DNA of 64,000 bases, taken from NCBI GenBank assembly GCA_902633975.1, contig CACPHX010000005.1, positions 1 through 64,000 of the forward strand, given 5' to 3'. This DNA is from an uncultured Marinoscillum sp. (GTDB lineage: Bacteria > Bacteroidota > Bacteroidia > Cytophagales > MED-G16). How positions within the stretch are numbered: the first letter of the stretch is position 1; the number at the start of each line of letters is the position of its first letter. The position numbers were made by a program, and so were the translations under genes. The notes under the pieces are model-generated. The model ran no database searches, was not told the origin of the DNA, and saw nothing but the letters and a program-made list of their open reading frames with translations. Positions 36,844 through 45,669 of this stretch are shown here, one piece after another.

Positions 36844-38175
36844 ATGGGAGTTATACTTGGTAATAAGGAATATTTTAAAGATGTAAAAGAGATTAAATAC
36901 GAGGGAATTGACTCGAATAATCCTCTTGCTTATAGATTTTACGATAAAGATAGAGTGGTTCTTGGTAAGAAGATGAGTGAACATTTTAAATTTGCTGTTG
37001 CTTACTGGCACTCTTTTGTTAATCTTGGTAATGACCCTTTTGGATCAGGAACTAAAGTTTTTCCTTGGGCATCTTCTCCTGATGTTATGCAAAGATCTTA
37101 TGATAAGATGGATGCTGCATTTGAATTTATATCTAAGTTAGGTCTAGATTATTTTTGTTTTCATGATTTCGATCTTGTTGAAGAGGCTGATTCATTTAAT
37201 GAGTCAGAGAAGAGGTTATCTAAGATTGTTGATTATGGAAAGGAAAAGATAAATTCTTCTAATATTAAAGTTCTTTGGGGAACTGCTAATCTCTTTTCAA
37301 ATCCTAGATATATGAATGGTGCTGCCACTAATCCAAACTTTGATGTCGTGTCTTACGCTGGTGCTCAGGTTAAAAATGCTCTTGATGCAACAATTGAACT
37401 TGGAGGTGAAAATTATGTTTTTTGGGGTGGGAGAGAAGGATATATGTCATTAATTAATACTGATATGAAGAAAGAGTTAGATAACTTAGCTAGGTTTCTT
37501 CATATTGCAAAAGATTACGGAAGATCAAATGGGTTCAAGGGTTGGTACTTTATTGAGCCTAAGCCAATGGAGCCATCAAAGCATCAGTATGATTTTGATG
37601 CTGCTACTGTAGTTGGATTTCTAGAACATTATGGACTTAATAAAGATTTTAAATTAAATATTGAAGTAAATCATGCAACTCTTGCAAGTCACACTTTTGA
37701 TCATGAGCTCCAGGTTGCAGCAAATGCAGGTATGCTCGGAAGTATTGACGCAAATAGAGGAGATTACCAAAATGGTTGGGACACCGATCAATTCCCAAAT
37801 AACATATATGAAATTGTTGAGGCACTAATTGTCATAAACAGAGCAGGAGGGCTTCAGGGTGGAGGAATAAATTTTGATGCTAAAACAAGACGGAATTCTA
37901 CAGATTTAAAAGATTTGTTCTATTCACATATTGGAGGAATAGATTTGTTTGCTAGAGCACTTCTTGTAACGGAAAAAATATTTAATGAATCTGATTTCTT
38001 AAAATTATTTAGTGAAAGATATGCTTCCTTTGAAAAAGGTGAAGGTAATCTATTTACTAATAATAAACTCTCTTTAAATGATCTCTACAATTATGCTAAG
38101 AAAATTGATGAACCTAAGATGATATCTGGGAGGCAAGAATATCTTGAGAATTTAATAAATAGGTTTATTTTTTGA
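36844..38175 (+). CDS. xylA: Xylose isomerase
   Basis: Interconverts D-xylose and D-xylulose with two divalent metals. The 443 residues match the class II enzymes of Bacteroidetes. Catalytic His107 lies in YFCFHDFD with Asp110, the first metal ligands appear in FIEPKPMEPSKHQYD (Glu238, Lys240), and NIEVNHATLASHTFDHEL followed by DANRGDYQNGWDTDQFP gives the second set. VAYWHSFVNLGNDPFG is a further family signature. It is coupled to xylB upstream and followed after 61 bases by an intrinsic terminator. Confidence 0.97.
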   Translation: MGVILGNKEYFKDVKEIKYEGIDSNNPLAYRFYDKDRVVLGKKMSEHFKFAVAYWHSFVNLGNDPFGSGTKVFPWASSPDVMQRSYDKMDAAFEFISKLGLDYFCFHDFDLVEEADSFNESEKRLSKIVDYGKEKINSSNIKVLWGTANLFSNPRYMNGAATNPNFDVVSYAGAQVKNALDATIELGGENYVFWGGREGYMSLINTDMKKELDNLARFLHIAKDYGRSNGFKGWYFIEPKPMEPSKHQYDFDAATVVGFLEHYGLNKDFKLNIEVNHATLASHTFDHELQVAANAGMLGSIDANRGDYQNGWDTDQFPNNIYEIVEALIVINRAGGLQGGGINFDAKTRRNSTDLKDLFYSHIGGIDLFARALLVTEKIFNESDFLKLFSERYASFEKGEGNLFTNNKLSLNDLYNYAKKIDEPKMISGRQEYLENLINRFIF

Positions 38176-38236
38176 AACTGTATCTAGCTTTCTTTCGTTA
38201 ATTAAAATGCACAATAGTTTAGTTAGTTTGGTTTGC

Positions 38237-38265
38237 AAAGCACTTGTTATTACAAGTGCTTTTTT
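38237..38265 (+). terminator. Intrinsic terminator after xylBA, probably bidirectional
   Basis: AAAGCACTTG (38237-38246) pairs perfectly with CAAGTGCTTT (38253-38262) around loop TTATTA, and a T-run follows to 38265 on the plus strand. On the minus strand the same stem is followed by TGCAAACC, a poor U-tract, so termination in that direction would be weaker. The nhaC stop codon on the minus strand begins at 38270, just five bases away. This is the only convergent gene pair in the window with a spacer long enough for a separate terminator. Confidence 0.88.
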
Positions 38266-38267
38266 CT

Positions 38268-39728
38268 TTATATACTAAATCCAATAATTAAATACATCAC
38301 AGCTGTAATTAAACCACATATTCCTGCGTAAGGAATTTGTGTTTTTACATGATCAATATGATCACTGGCTGACGCCATAGAGGAAACAACTGATGAGTCT
38401 GATATTGGAGAACAATGATCACCAAAAACACCTCCGCCTAATGAAGCAGCAATTCCTATTGATGGGTCTATTCCAATTTCGTTGGATAAAGGTACAGCTA
38501 TAGCAATCATTATCGCAAATGTTCCCCATGAGGTGCCAGTTGAAAATGATATAAAACAACTTGTTATAAACAAAAGAAAAGGTATCAACTGAGGGGATAT
38601 TATATCTTTTATTTGGTTTGATACATAAAGCCCAGTGCCAAGTTCATTACAAAGGTTACCTATAGCAAAAGCCAATAGAATAAGTATTGAAAGTTGCATC
38701 ATTCCTGACATTCCTTTTATTAGATAATTTATTGTTTCTATACCCGTCATTATTTTATTTGATATGTAATAAATAGACGAAATTATTAAAGAAATTATAA
38801 CTGCATACAATACAGATGAGGATCCTGAAGCATTTTTAATTATACCAAAAAAAGATTTATCGACTAAATCAGGACTATAACCAGTATAAAATAGCATAAA
38901 TAACATTGCAATAACCATCGTGACTAGAGGAATAAACATGTTAAGTGAATTAATTTCAACTCCTTTTTTTGCTTTAAGTACTGTAATTTCCTCTGATATC
39001 ATTGGCACAGAACCGTCATTAAATTTTTTCCCGTTCTTTACTCTTAATTCTGCTTTTTTCATTGGACCAAAATCATTTCCTGAAAAAATCATATAAAACA
39101 ATAGAAGAATTACAAGTATTGGATAGAAATTATATTTCATTGCGCTAATTAGTTCTTGAAATGGAAATTCAATTCCTTGAGTTATCAGTAAACCCATAAT
39201 AAATGCCCCCCAACCATTAAATGGTATTAATAATTTTGATGGAGCTGAGGTTGAGTCAGCGATGTAGGCAAGTTTCTCTCTTGATAATTTTAGTTTATCA
39301 AATATTGGTCTGTAAATTGTTCCAACTGTAAGTGCTGAGATATTGGATTCAACAAACAGTAATATACCAGTTAAGGATGCAAATAATTGAGCTTTTTTTC
39401 TACTTCCTGAAATTTTATTATCTGATGTATTAAAATTATTTTTTACACTATTTATAAATCCTTCAACACCGCCACTAACCTGAATGAAAGCTATGAGTGA
39501 TCCAACTAAAAATGTAAAAATTACGACTCTTGTGCTCCCAGCATCTGAGAATACATTTACAATACCCTCAATCGATAAAATCAGACCAGATAAAATGTTA
39601 AAATTTCCAATAATAAGCCATCCAGAGAATATACCTATTAAAAGGGAAATAACAACTTGCCTAGTGATGATTGCAAGTGATATTGCAATAATTGGTGGTA
39701 TTAAAGATAGAAAACCGTAACCTTCCAT
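38268..39728 (-). CDS. nhaC: NhaC-family Na+/H+ antiporter
   Basis: A 486-residue membrane protein with about 11-12 hydrophobic segments. FSTGTSWGTFAIMIAIAVPL and LGGGVFGDHCSPISDSSVVSS near residues 395-450 are hallmark motifs of the NhaC (Na_H_antiporter PF03553) family, and FVESNISALTVGTIYRPIFD matches the N-terminal half. It may exchange sodium for protons, or related organic ion pairs such as malate/lactate in MleN relatives. In a marine cell it would link the proton gradient from proteorhodopsin or respiration to the Na+ gradient used by the two SSS symporters here. It diverges from the hydrolase gene. Confidence 0.9.
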   Translation of the reverse strand: MEGYGFLSLIPPIIAISLAIITRQVVISLLIGIFSGWLIIGNFNILSGLILSIEGIVNVFSDAGSTRVVIFTFLVGSLIAFIQVSGGVEGFINSVKNNFNTSDNKISGSRKKAQLFASLTGILLFVESNISALTVGTIYRPIFDKLKLSREKLAYIADSTSAPSKLLIPFNGWGAFIMGLLITQGIEFPFQELISAMKYNFYPILVILLLFYMIFSGNDFGPMKKAELRVKNGKKFNDGSVPMISEEITVLKAKKGVEINSLNMFIPLVTMVIAMLFMLFYTGYSPDLVDKSFFGIIKNASGSSSVLYAVIISLIISSIYYISNKIMTGIETINYLIKGMSGMMQLSILILLAFAIGNLCNELGTGLYVSNQIKDIISPQLIPFLLFITSCFISFSTGTSWGTFAIMIAIAVPLSNEIGIDPSIGIAASLGGGVFGDHCSPISDSSVVSSMASASDHIDHVKTQIPYAGICGLITAVMYLIIGFSI

Positions 39729-39742
39729 TTCTCAATTATAGT

Positions 39743-39750
39743 TAAATTTG
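39743..39750 (+). promoter_or_regulatory. Candidate -7 promoter box upstream of the lipoprotein hydrolase
   Basis: TAAATTTG matches the Bacteroidetes -7 consensus TAnnTTTG exactly and ends 18 bases before the predicted ATG at 39769, implying a leader of about a dozen bases. No clear -33 TTG is seen at 17-23 bases upstream, where the nhaC start codon region lies. The same bases include a TTG that an automated caller may take as the start. Confidence 0.4.
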
Positions 39751-39768
39751 CATTCTAAAAATCATTTA

Positions 39769-40941
39769 ATGAAAAAACTTAGTACAATATTTGTTCTTTC
39801 TTTTTTTATTTTTTCGTGTCAAACTGAAGAAATATCTAAAGTTAAGTTAAATGACTTCTCCAAATTATTTACTGTATCTAAAGACAACATTTTAGAGATT
39901 GTTAAAAATTCTGAATTTATAAATCTTATGGAGTATCTTCAATATGATATTGCTGTATATACAATAAACTACAACACAATATACCAAGGTAAAAATATTA
40001 TTGCTTCAGGGCTCGTTGCATTTCCTGAGACCGAAAAAGGTATTCCAATATTAAACTTTAATCATGGAACAACATCATTACACGCAGATGCACCTTCTGT
40101 AGACTTGTTACAATACAGTTTTTTCTCCAATGCTGCTAGTGCAGGTTATATTTTAGTAATTCCTGATTACCTAGGTTTTGGATCCTCTGACAATATCTTG
40201 CACCCATATTATAGGTCTGATATAACAGGCCAAACTGTTGTTGATATGCTAATAGCTACTAAGGAGTTGGCAAAAATAGAGGGCTATAATTATAACGGAG
40301 ATGTTTTTCTTTCTGGCTACTCTGAAGGTGGGTTTGCTACAATGGCAGCTCACCATAATATCGAAAAAAATAATTATTCAAATTTAAATATAGTAGCTTC
40401 TGCACCTGCTGCAGGAGGATATGATATTACAGGTATGTTAAGCTATTTTCTATCTCTAGAAACATATCATGTTCCTTATTACATAGCTTATGTTGCTATA
40501 GGCTACAAGACATCCTATAACTGGGATATTTCACTTAATACAATCTTTAATGAGCCATATGCGTCAAAAATACCTGAGTATTATAATGGTAAATTCTCGG
40601 GCTCTCAAATAAACGAAGTTTTGAACGATACGATAGGAATTCTTTTTAAAGAAAAATTTATTAACGAAACATTTTCAAATAACGAATTTTCAATTTTTGT
40701 TGATGCACTTGAAGAAAATAGTCTAGATGCTTGGACCCCTAGTAATAAAATGATTATGTATCATGGATCTTCTGATATAACAGTCCCATATCAAAATTCA
40801 GTAGATACATATAATAGCTTTTTATCAAGACTTTCTGATAAATCAACAGTAGAGTTTATTACCCTTGATGGAAAAGATCATTCATCTGGGTCTTTACCGT
40901 ATATTTTAGATATTTTTGATAAGTTTAATTCTCTTAAGTAA
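39769..40941 (+). CDS. Lipoprotein alpha/beta hydrolase (secretory lipase/S9-like)
   Basis: A 390-residue exported hydrolase. The ATG at 39769 gives a lipoprotein signal (MKKLSTIFVLSFFIFSCQTEE), so the mature chain begins at a lipidated Cys; a TTG at 39748 would add seven residues ahead of the signal and is rejected. The nucleophile elbow is GYSEGGFA with Ser185, after DYLGFGSSDNILHPY. The C-terminal His is likely in LDGKDHSSG near the end, with an Asp in GSSDITVPY. The fold is that of fungal secretory lipases and of bacterial prolyl-peptidase-like esterases; the substrate is unknown. It overlaps the next gene (TAATG). Confidence 0.83.
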   Translation: MKKLSTIFVLSFFIFSCQTEEISKVKLNDFSKLFTVSKDNILEIVKNSEFINLMEYLQYDIAVYTINYNTIYQGKNIIASGLVAFPETEKGIPILNFNHGTTSLHADAPSVDLLQYSFFSNAASAGYILVIPDYLGFGSSDNILHPYYRSDITGQTVVDMLIATKELAKIEGYNYNGDVFLSGYSEGGFATMAAHHNIEKNNYSNLNIVASAPAAGGYDITGMLSYFLSLETYHVPYYIAYVAIGYKTSYNWDISLNTIFNEPYASKIPEYYNGKFSGSQINEVLNDTIGILFKEKFINETFSNNEFSIFVDALEENSLDAWTPSNKMIMYHGSSDITVPYQNSVDTYNSFLSRLSDKSTVEFITLDGKDHSSGSLPYILDIFDKFNSLK

Positions 40942-42068
40942 TGAGGTTTATATTTTATTTTTCTTTTATTTTTTTTGTTGCTGCCTGCTCAAAAGATAAT
41001 CTTGACAATTTAAATAAGAAGTACTTAGAGTTAAGAAATTCATTTGTTCCTGACTCAAGAGTAAACATATCGGATATAAGTTTTTATTTAGATGATGGTA
41101 ATATTACAATTATTGGAGAAACCTCAATCCCTGAACTCAAACATGAACTTTTAAGTTATTTGGATCAAAAAGGATATTCATATACAGACAGTGTTAGTTT
41201 ACTTCCTAATTATGAGTATAAGTTTGGAATAGTAAATAATTCAGTAGGCAACCTTAGAGAATCACCATCTCATTCATCTGAGCTTGTTTCTCAGGCAGTC
41301 TTAGGAACAAAATTAAAAATATTGAAAAGAGCTGATGAGTGGTATCTTGTTCAGACACCTGATAATTATATTTCATGGATCGATCATGGAGGAATTCAGG
41401 TTATGGAAGAAACAGATTTTCACGATTACTATAAATCATCATATATTTTTAACGATATATACGGTTTCTCTTATAAGGATGAGTCCGGCAATGATATCGT
41501 TTCAGATTTAGTAATGGGTTCCCAACTACATGTTACTGGTTCTTTTAAAAATCATTATAGGGTAAAATATCCAGATGGCAGGCAAGCAATAGTAAAAAAA
41601 AATAAATTAATGCCAATTGAAAAACTTGAGGACTTTAGAAATGATAGAAATAACTTGTTAGCTAATGCAAATAAACTAATTGGGATCCCATACCTATGGG
41701 GTGGTACATCTTCAAAAGGTTTTGACTGTTCAGGTTTCACTAAGACAATTTATGGCATGAATGGATTTAATATTCCAAGAGATGCATCTCAGCAAATAAA
41801 AGAAGGAATTACCGTTGATTCTCTTGGGATCTGGACTAATTTAGAGGAGGGTGATTTAATGTTTTTTGGCTATGAGAGAGATGGAAGGCTGAGAATTGAT
41901 CATGTTGCGATGTGGATAGGTAATAATAAATTTATTCAGGCTTCAAAGAATGTAAGAGTTAATTCTGTAATAGAGAATAGTGAGGACTATGATGAGTATC
42001 ATATGAAAAAATATATTTTGACAAAAAGATATTTAGGAAATATTACTGATGGTATCAGGAAATTATAA
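40941..42068 (+). CDS. NlpC/P60 (C40) peptidase with SH3 domains, lipoprotein
   Basis: A 375-residue cell-wall hydrolase. The lipobox is VAAC (Cys16). Two SH3b-like domains follow the N-terminal region, one around residues 92-150 (VGNLRESPSHSSELVSQAVLG, a classic SH3_3 pattern) and one around 165-220. The C-terminal NlpC/P60 domain has catalytic Cys263 in KGFDCSGFTK and His321 in RIDHVAMWIG, with a third polar residue in FIQASKNV. Such enzymes cleave gamma-D-Glu-diaminopimelate bonds in peptidoglycan stems, in turnover or in recycling. It starts at the last base of the hydrolase stop. Stops with the convergent tlpA-like gene share TTATAA. Confidence 0.92.
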   Translation: MRFIFYFSFIFFVAACSKDNLDNLNKKYLELRNSFVPDSRVNISDISFYLDDGNITIIGETSIPELKHELLSYLDQKGYSYTDSVSLLPNYEYKFGIVNNSVGNLRESPSHSSELVSQAVLGTKLKILKRADEWYLVQTPDNYISWIDHGGIQVMEETDFHDYYKSSYIFNDIYGFSYKDESGNDIVSDLVMGSQLHVTGSFKNHYRVKYPDGRQAIVKKNKLMPIEKLEDFRNDRNNLLANANKLIGIPYLWGGTSSKGFDCSGFTKTIYGMNGFNIPRDASQQIKEGITVDSLGIWTNLEEGDLMFFGYERDGRLRIDHVAMWIGNNKFIQASKNVRVNSVIENSEDYDEYHMKKYILTKRYLGNITDGIRKL

Positions 42069-42539
42069 CTTTTCTAAATCTAAAATTTTTTCAACAAAGT
42101 TTTGACTAGCAAAGTCTATTCCACTAGCAATCCTAAAACTTTCTTTCCCTTCTTTATCAAAAACAATGGTAGTAGGAAGGCTGTAAGCACCAAAATAATT
42201 TAAATCAGCATTTAGTTTTAAGAATTCAAGATCTATCTCCCTTCTTTCGATAAACTCTTGTATTTTGTCATGATTTTCGTTAGAAATGGCAACTATTTTA
42301 ACTTTTTTATCTAAATAATTGGATTTTGATTTTTCTAAACTTTCAAATTCAGCAATACAAGGTTTACACCATGTGGCCCAAAGATTAAGAATTAAAACAT
42401 TTTCTTTGTAAGAATCCAGAGACACCTCCTCATTATTCATATCCACAAGAATTGGCAAGTATTCATCCTTTGATTCCTTTTTTTCAGAACAATTAATTAT
42501 AAAAAAGGCACAAAAGGTTATTGTTATGAATTTATTCAT
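42063..42539 (-). CDS. TlpA-family thioredoxin-like lipoprotein
   Basis: A 158-residue periplasmic thiol oxidoreductase. A lipobox-like IINC (Cys17) ends the signal sequence. The thioredoxin domain has LWATWCKPCIAEF with the redox pair Cys58/Cys61 and the cis-Pro segment SLPTTIVFDKEGK. These proteins reduce disulfides during cytochrome or copper-site maturation. The gene diverges from an exported heavy-metal-binding protein, which fits a role in delivering or protecting Cys-bound copper, though that link is inferred. Its first codons contain the -33 element of the divergent promoter. Confidence 0.9.
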   Translation of the reverse strand: MNKFITITFCAFFIINCSEKKESKDEYLPILVDMNNEEVSLDSYKENVLILNLWATWCKPCIAEFESLEKSKSNYLDKKVKIVAISNENHDKIQEFIERREIDLEFLKLNADLNYFGAYSLPTTIVFDKEGKESFRIASGIDFASQNFVEKILDLEKL

Positions 42540-42553
42540 ATTATATATATTTG
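42521..42553 (+). promoter_or_regulatory. Complete Bacteroidetes-type promoter for the HMA-protein gene
   Basis: TTG at 42521-42523 and TATATTTG at 42546-42553 match the Bacteroidetes -33 and -7 elements (TTG and TAnnTTTG), with a 22-base spacer, inside the usual 17-23 range. Transcription would begin near 42560, leaving a leader of about 18 bases before the ATG at 42578. The -33 element lies within the first codons of the divergent tlpA-like gene. This is the best promoter match seen in the window. Confidence 0.65.
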
Positions 42554-42577
42554 TAATGTAATTTAGATATTAAAGAT

Positions 42578-43117
42578 ATGAAAAAATCGATCTTATTGTT
42601 TTTTATCTTTATTGGTAATCTGACATATGCTCAGGATTTCCATGTAAATCTTAAGGCAACTGGATTAACTTGTGCAATGTGTTCGTATTCAACCCAGAGG
42701 TCTTTAGAGAGATTAGATTTTGTTGAAAGTATTACACCTGATTTAGAAGAAACATCGTTTTTAATAGATTTCAAAAAAGATAAATTTATTGACTTTGATT
42801 TGATTCAGGAAAAGGTTGAGGATGCCGGTTTTTTTGTTGGAGAAATTGAAGTAATATTTTCTGATGAAATAACTGCAGAAAACGATAAGCATTCCATTCA
42901 TAATGGAAATTTGTTTCATTTTTTTAGCGACAATGATTCAAAATCTAAAACATTCAAATTAGTTGATAGGAGTTTTATATCCAGAAGTAAGTTTGATATT
43001 ATTTCTGAAAAAACTAACCATGCTTGTTATATGACTGGAAAGAAGACATCAAGTTGTTGTACAAAGCATGAATCTACGAAATCAAATAAGATTTTCCACC
43101 TAAAGTCGGATATCTAA
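42578..43117 (+). CDS. Exported heavy-metal-associated (HMA) domain protein
   Basis: A 179-residue protein with a signal peptide (MKKSILLFFIFIGNLTYAQ). Residues 20-90 form an HMA-like ferredoxin fold with the metal-binding motif LTCAMCSYS (Cys32, Cys35; the family form is M-x-C-x-x-C, here G-L-T-C-A-M-C). The second half lacks a known domain and ends in a Cys/His-rich tail: HACYMTGKKTSSCCTKHES. HMA domains usually carry Cu(I); most are cytoplasmic or on P-type ATPases, so an exported one with a second thiol-rich tail is less common. It is cotranscribed with a predicted outer-membrane protein 12 bases downstream and diverges from a TlpA thioredoxin. Confidence 0.8.
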   Translation: MKKSILLFFIFIGNLTYAQDFHVNLKATGLTCAMCSYSTQRSLERLDFVESITPDLEETSFLIDFKKDKFIDFDLIQEKVEDAGFFVGEIEVIFSDEITAENDKHSIHNGNLFHFFSDNDSKSKTFKLVDRSFISRSKFDIISEKTNHACYMTGKKTSSCCTKHESTKSNKIFHLKSDI

Positions 43118-43129
43118 TTCAGGATTATC

Positions 43130-43975
43130 ATGAAATTACAGTACTCTGTATTTTTATTTTTACTTCTTTCATTCTCTTCACATTCACAGGAATTATATAT
43201 TAATACAGAACCTGCAAGTTTAATTCCAAAAGGAACTAAAGTTGTTAGGCTTCACCACCATTCAATTTTTTTAAACGAGGACAGCGAACCGGGTTCTCAA
43301 TCTTCAGCTAGGATTTTTATACCCCAGATATCATATGGGATATCCAAGAATATAATGGTTAGTGCTGCATTTCAAATATCAAATAATCCTTTTGATGTTA
43401 CTTCAAACTCTGGTTTTAATGGGTTTAAATTATATTCTAAACAGCGAATATTATCAACCGATAAACAAAAGTATCACACCAGACTTTCTTCATTTATTAA
43501 ATATGCAAATCATGGAAAATGGAAATCTCCAAATTATAAGTTTATCAAAAATAATTATGACCTTGATTTTCAAGATTCTGGTCTTGAACTTGGTTTAATT
43601 GCTACTCAACTTATTAAAAAACTTGCTGTTTCAGTAACGTCAGGTTTTGGTGTAATTTCCAATAAGACTTCTGATGGTACTTACGATGATAAAAACTTTA
43701 ACTCTTGGCATAACTCTATCTCTGCAGGATACCTTTTATTTCCTAGGAAGTATAAATCTTATAAACAGACAAATTTCAATATATACCTAGAATATCTAAC
43801 TAGTTCCATTATAAGTAGTCAATACCCATCTAGATACAGCAAGTTTATCTCAACTATAGCTCCTGGAATACAGTTTATTATAATGTCTAGATCAAGATTA
43901 GATTTTGGTTACAAGATTAGAAAGGGTGAAATGGCTAATGAGTTTTTAGTTAAATTAACGTATATAATTTACTAA
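43130..43975 (+). CDS. Predicted outer-membrane beta-barrel protein, unknown function
   Basis: A 281-residue protein with a signal peptide (MKLQYSVFLFLLLSFSSHSQ). The rest alternates hydrophobic and polar residues in strand-length runs, contains repeated strand-like units (GISKNIMVSAAFQIS, LGLIATQLIKKLAVSVTSGFG, RLDFGYKIRKGEM) and ends in an aromatic residue (KLTYIIY), as outer-membrane barrels do. An early HHHSIF near residue 41 could bind a metal. I do not recognise the family. Its place directly behind the exported HMA protein suggests a metal-related channel or sensor, by neighbourhood only. It converges on the asparaginase gene, with stops sharing CTAA. Confidence 0.6.
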   Translation: MKLQYSVFLFLLLSFSSHSQELYINTEPASLIPKGTKVVRLHHHSIFLNEDSEPGSQSSARIFIPQISYGISKNIMVSAAFQISNNPFDVTSNSGFNGFKLYSKQRILSTDKQKYHTRLSSFIKYANHGKWKSPNYKFIKNNYDLDFQDSGLELGLIATQLIKKLAVSVTSGFGVISNKTSDGTYDDKNFNSWHNSISAGYLLFPRKYKSYKQTNFNIYLEYLTSSIISSQYPSRYSKFISTIAPGIQFIIMSRSRLDFGYKIRKGEMANEFLVKLTYIIY

Positions 43976-44994
43976 GTATCTTCTATTAAATAAGTCCCAT
44001 CGTAAACGTTGAAACCATTCTTTGACCAATAGGCAAGTTTTGGAGGATTATCTTTTTTTTCTTTAATTGACGCACAGCCAACCTCACCATCCTTACTTAC
44101 TGCCACAATTTTATCATTAAAATTTATGTTTTTTGTTCCACCGTTGATGTCGACAATTCTTTTACATAAAGCTTCACAGGCTTCTTGGGGAGATTTACCT
44201 GATCTCATCTGCTCAACAACATAAAATGAACCACAGGTTCTCAATATTTCCTCACCTCTCCCAGTTGCACCAGCCGCTCCAACTTCATTGTCAACATAAA
44301 GACCAGCTCCGATAATAGGGGAGTCTCCAACTCTTCCAGGTATCTTGTAAGCTAATCCACTGGTTGTTGTGATTCCTGCAACGTCTCCAGAAGAATCAAC
44401 TCCAAGAACATTAATTGTCCCTGTTATCCTCTTCTCGTTATAGTTATTGTCTTCTGGTGGAAACCAGTCGTCTTTATCAGATAAGTTTTCTTTCCATCTT
44501 AGCCAAATTTTTCTAGCTCTTTCAGTGAGTAAATTTTCAACTTTAAAACCATGAGCAATAGCAAATTTCTGAGCACCAGGACCAACAATATGAATATGGT
44601 CTGTTCTTTCCATAACAAGTCTGGCGACAGAGCAAGGTGTTTTGATTCCTTCTATTGATGCAACAGATCCACAATTATGAGTTGGCCCGTACATTATTGA
44701 TGCATCGAGTTGCACAACACCATGTTCGTTAGGTAGACCACCGTACCCAACAGAGGTATCATCAGGATCAAGTTCTGTAACATTTGCGGATTTTTCAATT
44801 GCGTCAAGTAATTTTCCACTACTAGATAATATATCCCACCCAGGTTTTAAAACTTTTTCTCCCCACTGTTCACCTCTACTACATATTATGATAGGATTAT
44901 CTTTCTTCTTCGATTTTGCTGAAACTTGAGATGCTAGAGGTAAAGCTGCACCAACTGTTGATATTTTTTTTATAAATTTTCTTCTTGTAGTCAT
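43972..44994 (-). CDS. N4-(beta-N-acetylglucosaminyl)-L-asparaginase family (Ntn hydrolase)
   Basis: A 340-residue Ntn hydrolase of the glycosylasparaginase/isoaspartyl peptidase class. A twin-arginine signal (TTRRKFIKKIS, then a hydrophobic run ending ASQVSA) predicts Tat export of a folded enzyme. The self-processing nucleophile is Thr193 in TGTINVLGVD; the substrate-binding segments GLAYKIPGRVGDSPIIGAG and GAAGATGRGEE match the human enzyme's IHGRVGDSPIPGAG and ATGNGD regions. It would split the GlcNAc-Asn bond of glycopeptides or hydrolyse isoaspartyl peptides. Last gene of a six-gene minus-strand operon; overlaps the upstream gene by 4 bases. Confidence 0.9.
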   Translation of the reverse strand: MTTRRKFIKKISTVGAALPLASQVSAKSKKKDNPIIICSRGEQWGEKVLKPGWDILSSSGKLLDAIEKSANVTELDPDDTSVGYGGLPNEHGVVQLDASIMYGPTHNCGSVASIEGIKTPCSVARLVMERTDHIHIVGPGAQKFAIAHGFKVENLLTERARKIWLRWKENLSDKDDWFPPEDNNYNEKRITGTINVLGVDSSGDVAGITTTSGLAYKIPGRVGDSPIIGAGLYVDNEVGAAGATGRGEEILRTCGSFYVVEQMRSGKSPQEACEALCKRIVDINGGTKNINFNDKIVAVSKDGEVGCASIKEKKDNPPKLAYWSKNGFNVYDGTYLIEDT

Positions 44995-45662
44995 AACTTT
45001 ATGTTTGATAGTTTAGTAACATATTCATCTAAATACTCTTTTTTCATTTTCATCTTGTACTGTAATATCCATCTAGGATGAGGCAACGTGATGAAATTAT
45101 TAAAGAATTTATACTCTTTGTTTATCATTTCAAAAAATTTTTGATTTTTTCCTTTTCCTATTAAGATACATACTGATTTATCACTTAATTTATCTCTTTG
45201 GATTTTGATCCAATCTACTATAGTATTTTTCCAACTTTTTGTGAGAGATATATCATCATAATAATTTAGGTTTTTATTGTTCTTGATAAATCCAAAAGGG
45301 CAAATACTTGTAATTAAAAATTTTTTATAAAATAATTTAGGACCACCATAAAGTTTGATCATTTCATAAATAAATGTTGAGCTGAGCTCTTTTTTAAGAG
45401 CTAATTTTGAGTCTATACCACAATGATTTTTAAGATGATAAGGATCAGTAAATGGGATTCCAGTTAAACCTCCTCCAAGTCTTCCGGGATTAATTCCAAA
45501 CAGTAAAATTCTTTTATTATTGTCGTAAAAAAATTTATTATAGAATTTTTTTGTAACCCTTATACCTTCATCATCTGAATAAGGATCAAGAATTTTGATA
45601 GATTTTGGAACAGCTTTGGATTTTAGATTAATGATAAAATCAATAAAATTCTCATTAATCAT
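44991..45662 (-). CDS. Uracil-DNA-glycosylase superfamily protein (SMUG2-like/DUF4918)
   Basis: A 223-residue protein. The motif LFGINPGRLGGGLTGIPFTD (residues about 54-73) has the G-[IV]-N-P catalytic loop of the UDG superfamily, and LPHPRWIL near residue 199 is the second, leucine/intercalation-type H-P motif. This pattern fits the SMUG2-like group (DUF4918), which removes uracil or its oxidised forms from DNA in base excision repair. It is the only DNA repair gene in the window, placed oddly within an operon of exported proteins; overlaps asparaginase by 4 bases and lies 7 bases after the DUF2911 gene. Confidence 0.8.
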   Translation of the reverse strand: MINENFIDFIINLKSKAVPKSIKILDPYSDDEGIRVTKKFYNKFFYDNNKRILLFGINPGRLGGGLTGIPFTDPYHLKNHCGIDSKLALKKELSSTFIYEMIKLYGGPKLFYKKFLITSICPFGFIKNNKNLNYYDDISLTKSWKNTIVDWIKIQRDKLSDKSVCILIGKGKNQKFFEMINKEYKFFNNFITLPHPRWILQYKMKMKKEYLDEYVTKLSNIKL

Positions 45663-45669
45663 AAAAATT

